Source of the DNA: Nocardioides seonyuensis
Lineage (GTDB): Bacteria; Actinomycetota; Actinomycetes; Propionibacteriales; Nocardioidaceae
Length of the DNA: 64,000 bases
Assembly: GCF_004683965.1 (NCBI RefSeq)
Contig: NZ_CP038436.1
Location: 2,604,001 to 2,668,000, forward strand
Reading direction: 5' to 3'
In this document: piece by piece, positions 35,049-43,935 of the stretch
Layout: each line of letters begins with the position of its first letter
Numbering within the stretch: the stretch's first letter is position 1
Notes under the pieces: model-generated
Seen by the model: the letters and a program-made list of their open reading frames with translations, nothing else
Told to the model about the DNA's origin: nothing
The model's database searches: none
Translations under genes and position numbers: made by a program

Positions 35049-35079
35049 ACAGAACTCCTTCGAGCGCGCTCCAAGTCAA
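35049..35079 (-). promoter_or_regulatory. MerR-type promoter/operator of the aldo/keto reductase gene
   Basis: On the minus strand, -35 TTGACT (35074-35079) and -10-like TTCTGT (35049-35054) are separated by 19 bp, the long spacer typical of MerR-activated promoters. The spacer contains the dyad gagcgcgctc. The sequence TTGACTTGGAGCGCGCTC is identical to that before merR. It overlaps the last codons of merR. Confidence 0.75.
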
Positions 35080-35450
35080 GCGATCGGAGAGACCTTGTGC
35101 TCGTACAGCGCGATCTTGTGGTCGATCGCCCGCAGGTGGGAGGTGACCTCCGCGAGCTGCTGCTCCACGACCTGGCGGTGGGCGACGAGGAGGTCGAGCC
35201 GCTCGGCCTCATTGCCGTCGCCGTCGCGGACGAGCGCGGCGTAGCGGCGTACGTCACGGATGGGCATGCCGGTGGCGCGGAGCCGGGTCACCATCTGGAT
35301 CCAGCGCAGGTCCTCGTCGGTGTAGCGGCGGTGCCCCGAGGACGCACGCTCGACGGAGCGCAGCATCAGGCCGTCGCGCTCGTAGTAGCGGAGGGTGTGG
35401 GCGGTGAGGCCGGTCTGTTGAGCGGCCGCGGCGATGCTCAAGCTGGTCAC
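35076..35450 (-). CDS. MerR-family transcriptional regulator
   Basis: A 124-aa regulator. The N-terminal winged-helix domain (SIAAAAQQTGLTAHTLRYYE, then GHRRYTDEDLRWI) is followed by a dimerising coiled coil (about 80-115). There is no Cys-rich metal site, so it belongs to the small-molecule or stress group rather than the mercury-sensing group. GTG 35450 lies 6 nt after a -10-like GACACT whose -35 is 19 bp further upstream. Its operator repeats in front of the aldo/keto reductase gene, so it probably controls itself and that gene. Confidence 0.92.
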   Translation of the reverse strand: MTSLSIAAAAQQTGLTAHTLRYYERDGLMLRSVERASSGHRRYTDEDLRWIQMVTRLRATGMPIRDVRRYAALVRDGDGNEAERLDLLVAHRQVVEQQLAEVTSHLRAIDHKIALYEHKVSPIA

Positions 35451-35456
35451 CGCACC

Positions 35457-35487
35457 AGTGTCCGACGTGGAGCGCGCTCCAAGTCAA
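35457..35487 (-). promoter_or_regulatory. MerR-type autoregulatory promoter/operator
   Basis: Minus-strand -35 TTGACT (35482-35487) and -10-like GACACT (35457-35462) with a 19-bp spacer holding the perfect palindrome tggagcgcgctcca (35468-35481). The layout equals that of the promoter of the downstream reductase. Confidence 0.75.
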
Positions 35488-35490
35488 GGC

Positions 35491-36279
35491 TCAGAGGGCG
35501 GGCCGGTGGAACTGCTCGAGCGCGAAGGGCCCGCCGACGTACGACGCCTCCTCGGCGTCCTGCGCACGCGCTGCGACGCGGTCGGCGTAGACCTCTGCGT
35601 CGTCCTGGGGCTCGAAGCCCAGCATCCGCCCGGGCTCGAGGTCCCACCAGGCGCGAGCGTTGTCGCTGATGCCGTAGATCACCTGAAACCCCGGTGCGGG
35701 GGCGGTCAACGCCGCATCCACCATGCGCACGCAGTCGTCGGGGGAGAGCCAGGTGGAGAGCGCCCGCGTCGTGGCGGGCTCGTCGAGGAACGACCCGATG
35801 CGGCAGGCCACCGCGTCGATCCCGTGACGCTCGGAGTAGAGCCGCAGCAGCGCCTCGGCCGCGACCTTGGCCACGCCGTAGAACGTGTCCGGTCGTGGAG
35901 GGGTGTCGGCGGTGAGCAGGTCGGTGCGCGGGGTGCGACCCACGGCGTGGTTGGAGGAGGCGTAGACCATGCGACCCACCCGGTGCTCGACCATCGCGTC
36001 CAGCAGGGCCGCAGTGGTGATGACGTGGGAGGTGAGCTCCTCGGGAAGCGACCGTTCGTCGGGGACACCGGCCAGGTGGACGACCGCGTCCAGCGGTTGC
36101 TGGGCGAAGACCTCCCGCACCGCGTCGGGGTCGGAGCAGTCGGCGGTGTGCCAGGCACCGGTGAAGCCCTCCGGCTCGGGGACCAGGTCCAGGCCCACGA
36201 CCTCGTGGTCGCGGTCGCAGAGCCCCAGGGTGACGACCCGGCCGATGGATCCGGCCGCGCCGGTGAGGAGCACGCGCAC
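35491..36279 (-). CDS. NAD-dependent epimerase/dehydratase (uronate-dehydrogenase-like SDR)
   Basis: A 262-aa extended SDR. It has the NAD-binding GAAGSIG at about residues 7-13, acidic GLDLVP at the end of strand 2, HLAGVPDE, YASSNHAVG and the catalytic FYGVAKVAAE (Tyr and Lys). The profile recalls uronate dehydrogenases (NAD-dependent sugar acid formation), but the substrate cannot be fixed. GTG 36279 follows the PNP stop after one base; GTG 36273 is an alternative. It is coupled to PNP, although a link between the two functions is not obvious. Confidence 0.85.
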   Translation of the reverse strand: MRVLLTGAAGSIGRVVTLGLCDRDHEVVGLDLVPEPEGFTGAWHTADCSDPDAVREVFAQQPLDAVVHLAGVPDERSLPEELTSHVITTAALLDAMVEHRVGRMVYASSNHAVGRTPRTDLLTADTPPRPDTFYGVAKVAAEALLRLYSERHGIDAVACRIGSFLDEPATTRALSTWLSPDDCVRMVDAALTAPAPGFQVIYGISDNARAWWDLEPGRMLGFEPQDDAEVYADRVAARAQDAEEASYVGGPFALEQFHRPAL

Positions 36280-36280
36280 G

Positions 36281-37087
36281 TCAGATCCGCTCGACGACCT
36301 GGCTGAGCAGCCCGCCCATCCGGCTGGCAGCCGCCTTGCCGGCCGCGAGGACCTCCTCGTGGTTGAGGGGCTGGCCACTGATCCCTGCCGCGAGGTTGGT
36401 CACCAGGCTGATGCCCAGGATCTCCATCCCGGCCTCACGGGCGGCGATGGCCTCCAGCGTGGTGCTCATGCCGACCAGGTGACCGCCGATGACCTTGGCC
36501 ATCTGCACCTCGGCGGGAGTCTCGTAGTGGGGGCCGGGGAACTGCACGTAGACCCCCTCGTCCAGGCTCGGGTCGATCTCCTTGCACATGGCGCGCAGCC
36601 GAGGGCTGTAGAGGTCGGTGAGGTCGACGAAGTTGGCGCCGACGAGCGGGCTCGTCGCGGTCAGGTTGATGTGGTCGGAGATCAGCACCGGCTGCCCCGG
36701 CTGCCAGCCCTCCTTCAGGCCCCCACAGCCGTTGGTGAGCACGATGGCCTTGCAGCCGGCCGCTGCCGCGGTGCGCACGGGGTGCACGACCGCGGCGACC
36801 CCCTTGCCCTCGTAGAAGTGGGTGCGGCTGAGGAACACCAGCAGGTGCCGGTCGCCCGCCGGGGTGGCGTGGTGGATCGAGCGGATCCTGCCGCTGTGGC
36901 CGGCGACGCCGGCGGCGTGGAAGCCAGGCAGGTCGGTGGTGTCGACCTCGGCGGTCGCGTCGCCGAGCGCGTCGACTGCGGGCAGCCAGCCCGAGCCCAG
37001 CACGAGCGCGATGTCGTGGCGTTCGACACCGGTGAGCGCCGCGAGCTCGGCGGCCGCGTCCTTGGCGAGTGCGTGGTGGTCGGTCAC
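36281..37087 (-). CDS. Purine nucleoside phosphorylase, trimeric class
   Basis: Phosphorolyses inosine and guanosine and their deoxy forms to base and (deoxy)ribose-1-phosphate. The 268-aa product has GSGWLPAVD near the N-terminus, HSGRIRSIHH-type phosphate residues, LTNGCGGL, GPHYETPAEV, GMSTTLEA and TNLAAGISG with the 6-oxopurine-selecting Asn, all typical of the trimeric human/M. tuberculosis DeoD type. GTG 37087 lies 7 nt after TAGAGT (37095-37100), so it is probably leaderless. It completes the purine branch that begins with the importer and Add. Confidence 0.95.
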   Translation of the reverse strand: MTDHHALAKDAAAELAALTGVERHDIALVLGSGWLPAVDALGDATAEVDTTDLPGFHAAGVAGHSGRIRSIHHATPAGDRHLLVFLSRTHFYEGKGVAAVVHPVRTAAAAGCKAIVLTNGCGGLKEGWQPGQPVLISDHINLTATSPLVGANFVDLTDLYSPRLRAMCKEIDPSLDEGVYVQFPGPHYETPAEVQMAKVIGGHLVGMSTTLEAIAAREAGMEILGISLVTNLAAGISGQPLNHEEVLAAGKAAASRMGGLLSQVVERI

Positions 37088-37094
37088 CCCACGC

Positions 37095-37100
37095 ACTCTA
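37095..37100 (-). promoter_or_regulatory. Candidate -10 element of the PNP-epimerase operon
   Basis: TAGAGT on the minus strand, 7 nt upstream of GTG 37087. Confidence 0.5.
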
Positions 37101-37143
37101 GACGCCCCGGCTGCCGAGCCCGCGGGCCAGGACCAGCGTCGGG

Positions 37144-38508
37144 TCAGCCGAAGAGGCTGCCCTGCACGACACCTCGCCGCACCCGCTGGGGGTGGTCGCC
37201 GACGGGCAGGTAGGCGATCTCCTTCTTGGTCTTCACGTCCAGGACGGCCACGGAGTCGGACTCGGAGAGCGAGATCCAGCACGTGTCGTCGAGGCCCTCG
37301 GTGGTCCAGTAGGGCTTGAGGTAGCCGTGGCCCGTGGTGGACTTGTCGAACAGCGTCGGGGCTCCGGTGGCCCGGTCGACCAGCGCCGCGTAGTCGTCCA
37401 TCGTGCCTGCCACGCACAGCGTCGTGCCGGCGGAGTCGATCGAGAGCCCGTGGTGCGCGGAGTCGTTGACGTACTCGGTGCGCGGCATGTCGGGCACCCG
37501 GTTGGGCAACGACACCAGGCGGGTGACCGCTCCGGTGCGCGGCTCCGCCTGGCTGCCAGTCGAGTAGTCGACCTTGCCGTTGAGGTCGGCCGCCTGCGTG
37601 TCGAACTCGACGTAGCCGTGGAAGAAGGAGACCTGGAAGTAGATGAAGCGCTCACCCGGGGCGACGGCCATCGGTCGTACGGCGGAGCTCATCCTCGGGT
37701 AGCCGGCCTCGGCCAGCTCCTTGCCCATGTCCCAGCGGCGGTCGATGCCGAAGTCGCCGTTGCGCACGATCTCGAACCACCGGTCGCCCTTGGTCCAGTC
37801 GCTGATCCAGCTGTCCAGCGGCGTGTAGACGGTGCCGATCGACGCGTGGTAGATCCGTTCGCCGTCGGGGGAGTAGTTGTTCTCGTGGGGTGTCTCCCCG
37901 GACTCGAACGTGCGCAGGCGGTCGCCCATCTTGACGACCCGACCGTCGGGCAGGGTCTCGTCCACCATGGAGTACTCGATGACCTGGCGCTCGGTCGAGT
38001 CGCTGACGAGCAGCCGCCTGCCGTCGGGGGAGAGCCCTGCGTGGTCGCTGCGGTGGCCGTCCATCGAGCGCTCGACGACGATCGAGTCGCTGCGGCCCGC
38101 CACCGCCTTGGCGATGTCGATCCACACGACGTCGGCGAAGCTCGGCCGGGAGACTGCGAGGTACTTGCCGTCGGGGGTGCTGAACATGTCGTCGACGAAC
38201 TGGTCGTGGCCCTCGCCCGGTCCGTTGCGGATCACCAGGAAGTAGAAGAGTCGCTCGGGGTTCCACGTGATGTCGCGCATCTCCTGCGCCTTGTCGGGGA
38301 TCAGGTTGATCCCGCCCTTGAGGATCGCGGGGTCGTGGGCGTCCACGATCGAGGCGGTGCCCGACCAGTTGTTGCCGACGAACATGACGTCGCGAAGAGC
38401 GTCGGGGGCGGGGGGCGCGGAAGCCGTGGCAGCGGGGACCAGTGCCAGGACGGTGAGTGCCGCGGTGACCGCGGCCGAGACCGAGAGGAGGCGGGGGCGA
38501 AGGTTCAT
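37144..38508 (-). CDS. Secreted YncE-like beta-propeller protein
   Basis: A 454-aa exported protein with a Sec signal peptide (about 1-30, cleavage near ATASA) and a series of WD/YVTN-like blades, for example STPDGKYLAVSRPS, LSPDGRRLLVSDSTERQ and YSPDGERIYHASIG, ending VAVLDVKTKKEIAYLPVGDHPQ. No enzyme motif was seen, so it may be a surface-binding or scaffolding protein. CATAGT lies 6 nt before the ATG. It stands alone between PNP and the gamma-glutamylcyclotransferase-like gene. Confidence 0.85.
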   Translation of the reverse strand: MNLRPRLLSVSAAVTAALTVLALVPAATASAPPAPDALRDVMFVGNNWSGTASIVDAHDPAILKGGINLIPDKAQEMRDITWNPERLFYFLVIRNGPGEGHDQFVDDMFSTPDGKYLAVSRPSFADVVWIDIAKAVAGRSDSIVVERSMDGHRSDHAGLSPDGRRLLVSDSTERQVIEYSMVDETLPDGRVVKMGDRLRTFESGETPHENNYSPDGERIYHASIGTVYTPLDSWISDWTKGDRWFEIVRNGDFGIDRRWDMGKELAEAGYPRMSSAVRPMAVAPGERFIYFQVSFFHGYVEFDTQAADLNGKVDYSTGSQAEPRTGAVTRLVSLPNRVPDMPRTEYVNDSAHHGLSIDSAGTTLCVAGTMDDYAALVDRATGAPTLFDKSTTGHGYLKPYWTTEGLDDTCWISLSESDSVAVLDVKTKKEIAYLPVGDHPQRVRRGVVQGSLFG

Positions 38509-38573
38509 GCGCCGACTATGGCGGAGGTGTAACTGGTTGTGACACCACCTGTCTCACATGGTGGTGGTGCACG

Positions 38574-39026
38574 TCACAGTCCCGTGGACCGGCACGCCCT
38601 CCTGCGGAGCGCCGCGACGTAGTCGGCAGGCGCGTCGGCGGCCTCGGCCGCGTCGGCCAGGACCCCGAGGTGGAGCGCGGAGGGGAGACCGCCCTCGTAG
38701 GCGTCCAGCACGTAGGCCCACGCCACCACCTCGCCGTTCATGGTGGAGACGCGCACCCGCGTCTTGCGGTAGAGCCCGGTGTCGGCCGACTCCCAGCCGT
38801 CGAGGGTCCGCTCGTCCTCGACGCTGACGTCGAAGATGGCGACGAAGACCTGCTCGTGCGGGTCCTGCACGATCGTGGGGAGCGCGCCGTCCCAGCCGTG
38901 CTCCTCGCCGCCGAAGGTGAGCCGCCAGCCGCTGAGCCAGCCGGTCGACTGCAGGGGCGAGTGGGGGCAGCGCTCGCTCATGCGCGCCGGATCCATGTTG
39001 GGCCCGTAGGCGGCGTAGAGCGTCAC
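38574..39026 (-). CDS. Gamma-glutamylcyclotransferase-like (AIG2/GGCT fold) protein
   Basis: A 150-aa GGCT-fold protein. It begins TLYAAYGPNMDPARMSERCP, a variant of the family YGSN loop with Gly-Pro-Asn, and has the RLTFGG and AWAYVLDAYEGGLPS segments. Family enzymes release 5-oxoproline from gamma-glutamyl peptides. The Glu in VEDERTLDGWES is a plausible catalytic acid. GTG 39026 lies 7 nt after TACCCT. It is divergent from lpd, echoing the Rv3304-lpdA neighbourhood in mycobacteria as I remember it. Confidence 0.8.
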   Translation of the reverse strand: MTLYAAYGPNMDPARMSERCPHSPLQSTGWLSGWRLTFGGEEHGWDGALPTIVQDPHEQVFVAIFDVSVEDERTLDGWESADTGLYRKTRVRVSTMNGEVVAWAYVLDAYEGGLPSALHLGVLADAAEAADAPADYVAALRRRACRSTGL

Positions 39027-39033
39027 GAAGAGC

Positions 39034-39055
39034 AGGGTAGCGAGCCCGGTAGGCT
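39034..39055. promoter_or_regulatory. Divergent -10 elements for the GGCT-like and lpd genes
   Basis: TACCCT on the minus strand (39034-39039, 7 nt before GTG 39026) and TAGGCT on the plus strand (39050-39055, 6 nt before GTG 39062). Both fit leaderless starts, so the two genes share a 35-bp intergenic region that is almost wholly promoter. Confidence 0.5.
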
Positions 39056-39061
39056 GCAGAC

Positions 39062-40465
39062 GTGACTGAGCACTTCGACACCCTCGTCCTCGGCGCCGGC
39101 CCCGGTGGCTACGTCGCCGCCATCCGCGCAGCACAGCTCGGCCAGAAGGTCGCCGTGGTGGAGGAGAAGTACTGGGGCGGTGTCTGCCTCAACGTGGGGT
39201 GCATCCCGTCCAAGGCTCTTCTGAAGAACGCCGAGCTCGCCCACACGCTGACCCACGAGAAGGCGAAGTTCGGCATCGAGGGCGACGCGACGATGGCCTT
39301 CGGCCCCACCCACAAGCGCAGCCGGGACGTCAGTGCAGGCATCGTCAAGGGTGTCCACTTCCTCATGAAGAAGAACAAGATCACCGAGATCGACGGGTGG
39401 GGCACGCTCACCGGTCCGAAGACGGTCGACGTGAAGGACAAGGACGGGCAGACGACCTCCTACACCTGCGACAGCCTGATCATCGCCGCGGGCGCGAAGG
39501 TCAGGCTCGTGCCGGGCGTCGAGCTCAGCGAGAACGTCGTCACCTACGAGGAGCAGATCCTCACCGACCAGCTGCCGAAGTCCATCGTCATCGGGGGGTC
39601 AGGTGCCATCGGGGTGGAGTTCGCCTACGTGATGGCCAACTTCGGGGTGGACGTCACCATCGTGGAGTTCCTCGACCGCATGGTGCCCACCGAGGACGCC
39701 GACATCTCCAAGGAGCTCGCCAAGCACTACAAGAAGCTCGGCGTGAAGGTGCTGACCTCCACCGCGGTGAAGAACGTCGAGGACACCGGCTCCGGAGTCA
39801 AGGTCACCGTCGCACCCGCCTCGGGTGACGGCGAGGAGCAGGTGATCGAGGCCGACAAGTTCCTGGCCGCGTTCGGCTTCGCCCCACGTGTCGAGGGCTA
39901 CGGCCTGGAGAACACCGGCGTGAAGGTCTCCGACCGGGGTGCCATCGAGATCGATGAATACGGCCGCACCAACGTCGAGGGCGTCTACGCCATCGGTGAC
40001 TGCACCGGCAAGCTGATGCTGGCCCACGTCGCCGAGGCGATGGGCATCGTCGCCGCCGAGACGATCAACGGCGCCGAGACGATGCCGGTCGAGTTCGACT
40101 TCGTGCCTCGCGCGACCTACTGCAACCCCCAGATCGCGTCGTTCGGCTACTCCGAGGCCCAGGCCAAGGACAAGGGCTACGACGTCAAGACGGCGAGCTT
40201 CCCCTTCACCGCCAACGGCAAGGCGATGGGCCTGGGCGAGCCCATGGGCTTCGTCAAGGTCGTGGCCGACGCCGAGCACAACGAGATCATCGGCGCCCAC
40301 ATGATCGGGCCCGGCGTCACCGAGCTGCTTCCGGTGCTGACCCTGGCGCAGAAGTGGGACCTCACCGCCGACGAGGTGGCGCGCAACGTCTTCGCCCACC
40401 CGACCCTGTCCGAGGCCGTCAAGGAAGCCGTGCACGGGATCGCCGGCCACATGATCAACTTCTGA
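39062..40465 (+). CDS. lpdA: Dihydrolipoamide dehydrogenase
   Basis: FAD-dependent E3 component of pyruvate, 2-oxoglutarate and branched-chain dehydrogenase complexes, reoxidising dihydrolipoamide with NAD. The 467-aa product has FAD motif [10 protein letters not shown] (about 11-20), the redox disulfide [13 protein letters not shown] (Cys about 42 and 47), NAD motif [11 protein letters not shown], and the C-terminal catalytic HPTLSE. Start GTG 39062 is leaderless-type. The stop overlaps the ATG of the quinone reductase by 1 bp, so the two flavoproteins are co-expressed. Confidence 0.95.
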   Translation: MTEHFDTLVLGAGPGGYVAAIRAAQLGQKVAVVEEKYWGGVCLNVGCIPSKALLKNAELAHTLTHEKAKFGIEGDATMAFGPTHKRSRDVSAGIVKGVHFLMKKNKITEIDGWGTLTGPKTVDVKDKDGQTTSYTCDSLIIAAGAKVRLVPGVELSENVVTYEEQILTDQLPKSIVIGGSGAIGVEFAYVMANFGVDVTIVEFLDRMVPTEDADISKELAKHYKKLGVKVLTSTAVKNVEDTGSGVKVTVAPASGDGEEQVIEADKFLAAFGFAPRVEGYGLENTGVKVSDRGAIEIDEYGRTNVEGVYAIGDCTGKLMLAHVAEAMGIVAAETINGAETMPVEFDFVPRATYCNPQIASFGYSEAQAKDKGYDVKTASFPFTANGKAMGLGEPMGFVKVVADAEHNEIIGAHMIGPGVTELLPVLTLAQKWDLTADEVARNVFAHPTLSEAVKEAVHGIAGHMINF

Positions 40466-41853
40466 TGCACTCCTCCTCCAACCGCGTCGTCATCATCGGG
40501 GGCGGCCCCGGCGGCTACGAGGCCGCGCACGTCGCAGCCCAGCTCGGGGCCGAGGTGACCGTCGTCGACAGGGACGGGATCGGCGGCTCGGCCGTGCTCA
40601 CCGACTGCGTGCCCAGCAAGACCCTGATCGCCACCGCCGAGGTCATGACCGAGGTGGCCGACGCGGCCGAGCTGGGCATCGACTTCCTCGACCACGAGGG
40701 TGATGCTGCCGCCGCCCTGCGCGTCGACCTCGGCAAGGTCAACGCGCGGGTGCAGAAGCTCGCCGCCGACCAGTCCGCCGACATCGCCGCCCGGCTCGAG
40801 CGCGACGGCGTCCGCGTCGTGCAGGGGCGAGGACAGGTGGGGCCCGACCTAACCGTCACGGTCGGCGACGAGGCGTTTCCGGCCGACGCGATCCTGCTGG
40901 CCACCGGCGCTTCGCCGCGCACGCTGCCCAGCGCGCAGCCCGACGGCGAGCGCATCCTCACGTGGGAGCAGGTCTACGACCTCACCGAGGTCCCCGAGAA
41001 GCTCATCGTCGTCGGCTCCGGTGTGACAGGGGCCGAGTTCGCCAGCGCCTACCTGGCGCTCGGCATCCCCGTGACCCTGGTGAGCTCGCGTGACCGGGTG
41101 CTCCCGGGGGAGGACGCCGATGCGTCCGCGGTGCTCGAGGAGGTCGCGACCAGGCGCGGCATGGAGGTGCTGGGCCAGTCCCGGATGGAGTCGGTGACCC
41201 GTGACGGCGACACGGTGACGGTGACCCTCACCGACGGGCGCACCGTGCAGGGGAGCCACTGCATCCTCGCCCTCGGATCGGTGCCCAACACCGCTGACCT
41301 CGGGCTGGAGGCCGCCGGAGTCGCCACGGACGACGGTGGGTTCGTGAAGGTCGACCGGGTCTCCCGCACGTCGGCACGCGGCGTCTACGCCGCAGGAGAC
41401 TGCACCGGCGTCCTCATGCTCGCCTCGGTCGCCGCCATGCAGGGTCGCATCGCGATGTGGCACTTCCTCGGTGACGCAGTGGCGCCGCTCGACCTCAAGA
41501 AGGTCTCCTCCAACGTCTTCACCGCCCCCGAGATCGCCACCGTGGGGTGGTCGCAGCAGGCGGTCGACGCCGGCGAGATCGAGGCCGAGGTCGTGATGCT
41601 GCCCCTGGGGGGCAACGCCAGGGCCAAGATGCAGGGCGTGCGCGACGGCTTCGTCAAGCTCTTCTGTCGACCCGGGACCGGCACGATCATCGGCGGCGTG
41701 GTGGTCGGTCCGCGTGCCAGCGAGCTCATCCACCCGGTCGCGATCGCCGTCGCCGAGTCGTTGACGGCCGACCAGCTCGCCCAGACCTTCACCGTCTATC
41801 CCTCGATGAGCGGCTCGATCGCCGAGGCCGCCAGGCGGTTGCACCGGTTCTGA
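40465..41853 (+). CDS. LpdA-type NAD(P)H-quinone dehydrogenase (non-disulfide Lpd paralogue)
   Basis: A 462-aa flavoprotein of the disulfide reductase superfamily with the redox-active pair broken: the segment reads GGSAVLTDCVPSKT, keeping one Cys only. FAD motif GGGPGGYEAAH and NAD motif GSGVTGAEFAS are intact, and the C-terminal HPVAIAVAES lacks the His-Pro-Thr-x-Ser-Glu catalytic pair of true E3 enzymes. This pattern matches M. tuberculosis LpdA (Rv3303c), reported to be a quinone reductase rather than a lipoamide dehydrogenase. Translation is coupled to lpd. Confidence 0.9.
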   Translation: MHSSSNRVVIIGGGPGGYEAAHVAAQLGAEVTVVDRDGIGGSAVLTDCVPSKTLIATAEVMTEVADAAELGIDFLDHEGDAAAALRVDLGKVNARVQKLAADQSADIAARLERDGVRVVQGRGQVGPDLTVTVGDEAFPADAILLATGASPRTLPSAQPDGERILTWEQVYDLTEVPEKLIVVGSGVTGAEFASAYLALGIPVTLVSSRDRVLPGEDADASAVLEEVATRRGMEVLGQSRMESVTRDGDTVTVTLTDGRTVQGSHCILALGSVPNTADLGLEAAGVATDDGGFVKVDRVSRTSARGVYAAGDCTGVLMLASVAAMQGRIAMWHFLGDAVAPLDLKKVSSNVFTAPEIATVGWSQQAVDAGEIEAEVVMLPLGGNARAKMQGVRDGFVKLFCRPGTGTIIGGVVVGPRASELIHPVAIAVAESLTADQLAQTFTVYPSMSGSIAEAARRLHRF

Positions 41854-41872
41854 GGTCTTGGCTCCGGGACTC

Positions 41873-42670
41873 TCAGAAGCCTCCGCCGGCGTCTCCGCCC
41901 CCGCCTGCGTCGCCTCCGCCCGCATCGCCACCGCCGGAGCTGCCGCCGCCCCAGCTGCCGGAGTAGTCGTGCCCGCCGATGGTGCCGCCACCGTCCCACG
42001 AGCCCGGGTCCGCCCACACCACGCCCGTCGTCGCGTGGCTCGCGCCGCCGACGGCCACGGTGGTCACGAACGCCATGGTCAGGCGATCTGCCTGGAAGCG
42101 GTGCTGCTCGACGAGGCCGGAGTACCAGCCCTGCGCCCACGCGGCGTACATCGGCCCGGACGAGAACCACGGCACCTGCCGGTTGCCCAGTGCGACCCGG
42201 CGCACGTGGGGCTCGGCGCCGGTCATCAGTCTCTCGTAGTCACGGAAGCACACGGGGATCTCGCGAGGTTCTCCGTCGGGCGGCGCCCAGGTCAGGTCGC
42301 GTTCGGCGGGTCCGTGCGCGGGGTTGAAGAAGCATGGCTCGCGACGCGTGGGGCGGGCCAGCCCGTCGCGCGCCGCCAGGACGCACGCGAGCGCAAACCT
42401 GCCGTCCGCGAGCGTCGCGGTGACCGCGGTGATGTCGGGCGTCGCGTCGGCGCCGGCGAGCCGGGTCTTCGCGGACTCGTAGTCGTCGAGGGCGGTCTGG
42501 TAGTCACGACGCATCCCGTCGTCGAGCACGGTCGTGAGGGTGTCGAAGTGCAGCTCGGCGAGCTCCTCACCGAACGCCGTCACGTCCTCGTGAGCCGCCC
42601 GGCGAGCATGGCGGAAGGCGTCCATCTCTGCGAGCCGCGCCTCGCGAGCGCGGCGACCGAGCTTCCGCAC
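41873..42670 (-). CDS. Unknown protein with CFFNPxHGPA motif and Gly-rich tail
   Basis: A 265-aa protein. A charged helical, possibly coiled-coil region (about 1-95) is followed by a segment EPCFFNPAHGPA ... EIPVCFRDY with two Cys (about 135-170) of the kind I remember after the TPM domain of actinobacterial YgcG-like proteins. A hydrophobic stretch (AFVTTVAVGGA) follows, and the last 45 residues are almost only Gly, Ser, Ala and Asp. There is no TPM domain and no signal peptide here. It is convergent with the quinone reductase and divergent from the SpoIID gene. Function unknown. Confidence 0.7.
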   Translation of the reverse strand: MRKLGRRAREARLAEMDAFRHARRAAHEDVTAFGEELAELHFDTLTTVLDDGMRRDYQTALDDYESAKTRLAGADATPDITAVTATLADGRFALACVLAARDGLARPTRREPCFFNPAHGPAERDLTWAPPDGEPREIPVCFRDYERLMTGAEPHVRRVALGNRQVPWFSSGPMYAAWAQGWYSGLVEQHRFQADRLTMAFVTTVAVGGASHATTGVVWADPGSWDGGGTIGGHDYSGSWGGGSSGGGDAGGGDAGGGGDAGGGF

Positions 42671-42747
42671 TCATCCATGATGCACCTGCGCGCTGACCAA
42701 AGCGCCTGTAGTCTCGTGCTTTTCTGTCAACGACTCGGGGGAGTCCC

Positions 42748-43935
42748 ATGCTTCGCACCCGCGCACTGCTCGTCGCGCTGATGACCGCGACGCTGCTGCT
42801 CCCTGTCCTGCCGGCCGAGGCTGCCAACCGCAGGGTCGAGGTCTACCCCACCACCGGGGACAGCGTCGTGACGCTCACCGGACGCGGCTACGGCCACGGC
42901 CACGGCCTCTCGCAGTACGGCGCCCAGGGCGCGGCCTCCCAGGGGTACACCTGGCAGCAGATCGTCGAGTTCTACTACCCGGGCACCACGTGGGGTGCCA
43001 TCACCGGCCGCATGCGCGTGCTCATCTCGGCTGACACCACCTCTGACGTGCAGGTCGTGGCCCAGCGCGGGATCAAGGTCAAGAGCCTGGAGCGACGCCG
43101 CACGTGGCGGCTTCCGAGCAAGGGGGCACGCAAGTGGCGCCTGCTGCCGTCGGGCTCCCGGACCAAGGTGCAGTTCACCAAGGGCTGGGGCTGGCGGACG
43201 TGGAAGCAGTTCCGTGGCGAGGGGGAGCTCTCCTCGACCCGGGGTCCGCTGTCCCTGGTGACGCCCGCCGGGACCTCGGACTACCGCGGAAAGCTCCGCT
43301 CGGACGAGCGGGACACCGTCAACGTCCTCCCCATGGAGAGCTACCTGCGCGGGGTCGTCCCCGAGGAGGTGCCTCCGCTGTGGGAGCCGCACGCCGTGGC
43401 TGCGCAATCAGTGGCGGCGCGGACCTACGCCGCTGCCGAGCGTTCGAACCCGACGGCCGCCCACTACGACCTGTGTGACACCAGCCACTGCCAGGTCTAC
43501 GGCGGGGTCGGAGTCGAGCACGAGGCGGCGACGGCAGCGATCAGGATGACCGAGGGCCAGGGCCTCTACTACGACGGCGTACCCGCGTTCACCCAGTTCT
43601 CTGCCAGCAACGGCGGCTGGTCCTCGGCCGGGTCGACCCCCTACCTCGTCGCCCAGACCGACCCCTTCGACGGCTACGCCGAGTGGACCTTCACGACCAA
43701 CGACGCCTCCCTCGAGCAGCACTGGCCGGCGATCGGCGACCTCACCTCGATCGAGGTCACCTCACGCGACGGCAACGGCGCGTGGGGAGGCCGGGTGCTC
43801 GCCATGTCCCTCGTGGGCACCACCGGCCGTGCCGACATCTCCGGCGACGACCTGCGCACCGTCCTGGGGCTGAAGTCCGAGTGGTTCACCTTCACCGTGA
43901 CGCCCAAGCTCCAGGGCCGCCGGCTGGACCCCTGA
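42748..43935 (+). CDS. Secreted SpoIID/LytB-domain protein
   Basis: A 395-aa exported protein with a signal peptide of about 25 residues (cleavage near AEAA) and a SpoIID/LytB domain. The motif RGYGHGHGLSQYGAQG near residue 50 and VNVLPMESYLRGVVPEEVP, SVAARTYA and CDTSHCQVYGG (about 190-255) are characteristic. SpoIID is a peptidoglycan lytic transglycosylase that acts on denuded glycan; in non-sporulating actinobacteria the domain is linked to cell-wall remodelling. A GGGGAG Shine-Dalgarno lies just upstream of ATG 42748 and TAGTCT at 42709-42714 is a likely -10. Confidence 0.88.
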   Translation: MLRTRALLVALMTATLLLPVLPAEAANRRVEVYPTTGDSVVTLTGRGYGHGHGLSQYGAQGAASQGYTWQQIVEFYYPGTTWGAITGRMRVLISADTTSDVQVVAQRGIKVKSLERRRTWRLPSKGARKWRLLPSGSRTKVQFTKGWGWRTWKQFRGEGELSSTRGPLSLVTPAGTSDYRGKLRSDERDTVNVLPMESYLRGVVPEEVPPLWEPHAVAAQSVAARTYAAAERSNPTAAHYDLCDTSHCQVYGGVGVEHEAATAAIRMTEGQGLYYDGVPAFTQFSASNGGWSSAGSTPYLVAQTDPFDGYAEWTFTTNDASLEQHWPAIGDLTSIEVTSRDGNGAWGGRVLAMSLVGTTGRADISGDDLRTVLGLKSEWFTFTVTPKLQGRRLDP

